Source: JAHFRG01 sp041495205 (GTDB lineage Bacteria; Pseudomonadota; Gammaproteobacteria; Burkholderiales; JAHFRG01). Taken from it: a DNA stretch of 42,369 nt. Each line of letters begins with the position of its first letter. Position 1 is the stretch's first letter. The notes beneath the pieces are model-generated. The model was not told the origin of the DNA and made no database searches. It saw nothing but the letters and a program-made list of their open reading frames with translations. The translations under genes and the position numbers were made by a program. Below are positions 40,869-42,369 of this stretch, piece by piece. Where the stretch lies: positions 1 to 42,369 of the forward strand of contig JBGQCF010000014.1 of the NCBI GenBank assembly GCA_041495205.1, in the 5' to 3' direction.

Positions 40869-41992
40869 GTTTTTTTAACCATTTCGCCGTTCATGCACAC
40901 CATTGTGCCGGCGATGATTTCGTCTTCGCGGTTGATGCTGAGCGCGCCGGTTTTTGCATCCAGCATGAGGCTCAGGAAGTTGAGCAGGTTGCGCGCGTAG
41001 AGGGCGCTCGCATCCGCCGCCACCAGCGCCGGCAGATTGGCGATGCCGATGATGTTGACGCCGTGCTTCACCACGATTCTGTCCAGCTCCGACAGCGGAC
41101 AATTGCCGCCCGCTTCCACTGCCATGTCCACAATCACCGAGCCGGGCTTCATGGCTTTTACCGTCTCTTCCTTGATCAGCACCGGCGCGGGCCTGCCCGG
41201 AATCAGCGCAGTGGTGATGACGATGTCGGAAGCGATGGCGCGGTCGTGTATCAATTCCGCTTGGCGCCTTTTGTAATCCTCCGACATTTCGCGCGCATAA
41301 CCGCCAGCGGTTTCCGCCTGTTTCTTTTCCTCTTCAGAAAGCGGCACCTCCACAAACTTCGCGCCCAGGCTCGCCACCTGCTCTTTCACTGCGGGACGCA
41401 CGTCGAACGCCTCGACCACGCAACCCAGGCGCTTCGCGGTGGCGATCGCCTGCAGGCCCGCCACGCCCGCGCCCAGCACCAGCGCGCGCGCGGCTTTCAC
41501 TGTGCCGGCAGCGGTCATCAGCATCGGGAAGAAACGCTGATAGGTGTCGGCTGCCAGAATCACTGCCTTGTAGCCGCCGATATTCGCCTGCGAAGAGAGC
41601 ACGTCCATGCTTTGCGCGCGGGAGATGCGCGGCAAAAGTTCCATCGCAAAAGCAGTGAGCCCGTGTTTGGCGTAAGCCTCGATTTGGGACACCTGCTGCG
41701 GCGCCAGCAAGCCCACGAGAATGCCGTCCTTGCGCATCATCGCCAGTTCCGCTCCTTCAGGCCCGCGCACCTTCAGCACGATTTCTGACTGCGCATACAC
41801 TTCAGCGGCGCTGCCGGCAATGCTCGCGCCGCTTGCCGCAAATTCGGAATCGGGAATACTGGCTGCAATGCCGGCGCCAGACTGCACCAGGATTTTATGA
41901 TGGCCGGCGGCGGTGAGTTTTTTGACCGTTTCCGGGGTCGCCGCAACCCGCTTCTCTCCGCTGTGTGTCTCCGCAGGAATACCGATGTGCAT
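40865..41992 (-). CDS. pntAa: NAD(P) transhydrogenase subunit alpha part 1
   Basis: 375 residues, Shine-Dalgarno GGAGA before the ATG. NAD(H)-binding domain I, alanine-dehydrogenase-like: MHIGIPAETHSGEKRVAATPETV at the N-terminus (split MHIGIPAETHSGEKR / VAATPETV), LLPRISRAQSMDVLSSQANI, the Rossmann motif VLGAGVAGLQAIATAKRLG (~170), GFTTALIPGR-equivalent VITTALIPGRPAPVL, and GSVIVDMAVEAGGNCPLSE. First gene of pntAa-pntAb-pntB, which supplies NADPH from NADH and the proton motive force. Confidence 0.97.
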   Translation of the reverse strand: MHIGIPAETHSGEKRVAATPETVKKLTAAGHHKILVQSGAGIAASIPDSEFAASGASIAGSAAEVYAQSEIVLKVRGPEGAELAMMRKDGILVGLLAPQQVSQIEAYAKHGLTAFAMELLPRISRAQSMDVLSSQANIGGYKAVILAADTYQRFFPMLMTAAGTVKAARALVLGAGVAGLQAIATAKRLGCVVEAFDVRPAVKEQVASLGAKFVEVPLSEEEKKQAETAGGYAREMSEDYKRRQAELIHDRAIASDIVITTALIPGRPAPVLIKEETVKAMKPGSVIVDMAVEAGGNCPLSELDRIVVKHGVNIIGIANLPALVAADASALYARNLLNFLSLMLDAKTGALSINREDEIIAGTMVCMNGEMVKKT

Positions 41993-42037
41993 TGTTATTA
42001 CTCTCCCAGTGTTCTTAAAGAATCGAGCGGATAGGGA

Positions 42038-42043
42038 ATTATA
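42038..42043 (-). promoter_or_regulatory. Possible -10 element of the pnt operon
   Basis: TATAAT on the minus strand, 45 bp upstream of the pntAa ATG. No good -35 box at 16-18 bp, so confidence rests on the perfect hexamer and its position. Confidence 0.4.
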
Positions 42044-42111
42044 AGCGAAAAACCTTTGCGAGACCGCGCTGTTTTGATGATGGCCGCTTCACGCAAGGTT
42101 CGCATACTCGG

Positions 42112-42369
42112 GAACCTCTGATTAAGTCCCACGAGGGCGCGACGCTGGCTTTTCGGGATGAGATGCGCGAAGCGAGGCGCAGCCAAGGGTTAATCTCCTT
42201 GACAAGCCGAGCGACAAAGCAGATCGCTCGAAAAGCCGCGTCCCATCCGGGTTTCGGCGCAATGCGGCGCTTGCGTCGTTGCGCTCCTCGTGCTTAAGCT
42301 ACGGCTAGGCACCTTCGTCGCGCGCCTTGCAATCATCCGCATTGCGCCAGAAACGCGCTCCGCGGAGGA
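42112..42369. repeat. Palindromic repeat region at the right edge
   Basis: No gene is visible in the last ~250 bp. The DNA is built of inverted repeats: GATTAA (42120-42125) with TTAATC downstream, GGCTTTTCG with CGAAAAGCC, and a perfect 12-bp pair GGCGCAATGCGG (42256-42267) / CCGCATTGCGCC (42337-42348). The layout resembles large interspersed palindromic repeats or a non-autonomous element of betaproteobacteria. The element probably continues beyond the window, and its ends cannot be set. Confidence 0.5.

Noticed and set aside
41998..42186. 62-codon minus-strand ORF upstream of pntAa
   Set aside because: It runs through the palindromic repeat and the pnt promoter region and has no ribosome site or recognisable sequence.

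Overview
The window looks like a chromosomal segment of a betaproteobacterium. The inference rests on the types and order of the housekeeping genes (glcD-glcE-glcF, queG facing tsaE-amiC, a three-gene pnt operon), an E. coli-type LexA box, and several families of short palindromic intergenic repeats. No rRNA, tRNA or CRISPR array was found. The first ~5.5 kb is visibly richer in G+C than the rest, and 5.5-7.0 kb is AT-rich, so the left end appears to be a mosaic.

Layout. 1-3756: the 5' tip of a GreB-like gene (minus), an ankyrin-repeat membrane protein, and nrdJ, a B12-dependent ribonucleotide reductase whose promoter region carries a near-consensus LexA box 5 bp before the start codon. 3776-5760: a 3' stump of an ADP-ribose pyrophosphatase, a B12-binding-type radical SAM gene, a 5' stump of a second radical SAM gene, and a perfect FNR box, all on the minus strand. 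5960-7247: an orphan lipoprotein and a structured interspersed repeat. 7252-12342 (minus): six tightly coupled genes encoding an MCE/Mla-type lipid transporter: a 47-aa ORF, a degenerate ABC ATPase without Walker A, MlaD, a TPR lipoprotein, a CHASE2 class III nucleotide cyclase and the MlaE permease. This is the most unusual system here. 12505-15398 (minus): an endonuclease/exonuclease/phosphatase-family protein, a fossil HlyD tail, a small membrane protein, an M28 peptidase and an RBBP9-type hydrolase.

15585-30440 (minus): a type I secretion locus comprising an ABC exporter, a small membrane protein, a 3153-aa RTX protein with an N-terminal lipase domain, and an HlyD adaptor. A higBA toxin-antitoxin pair lies between the RTX gene and hlyD on the opposite strand. 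No TolC-type outer membrane gene is present. 30690-42369: a DMT-family exporter, glycolate oxidase glcDEF, queG, tsaE, amiC, a 47-aa membrane ORF, pntB-pntAb-pntAa (minus), and a palindromic repeat region at the right edge.

Mobile short repeats are a theme. At least four families occur between genes. Two of them also sit in frame inside coding sequence: twice in the RTX gene and once in the exporter's N-terminal domain. One ~215-bp family has two full copies with compensatory stem changes and one internally deleted copy.
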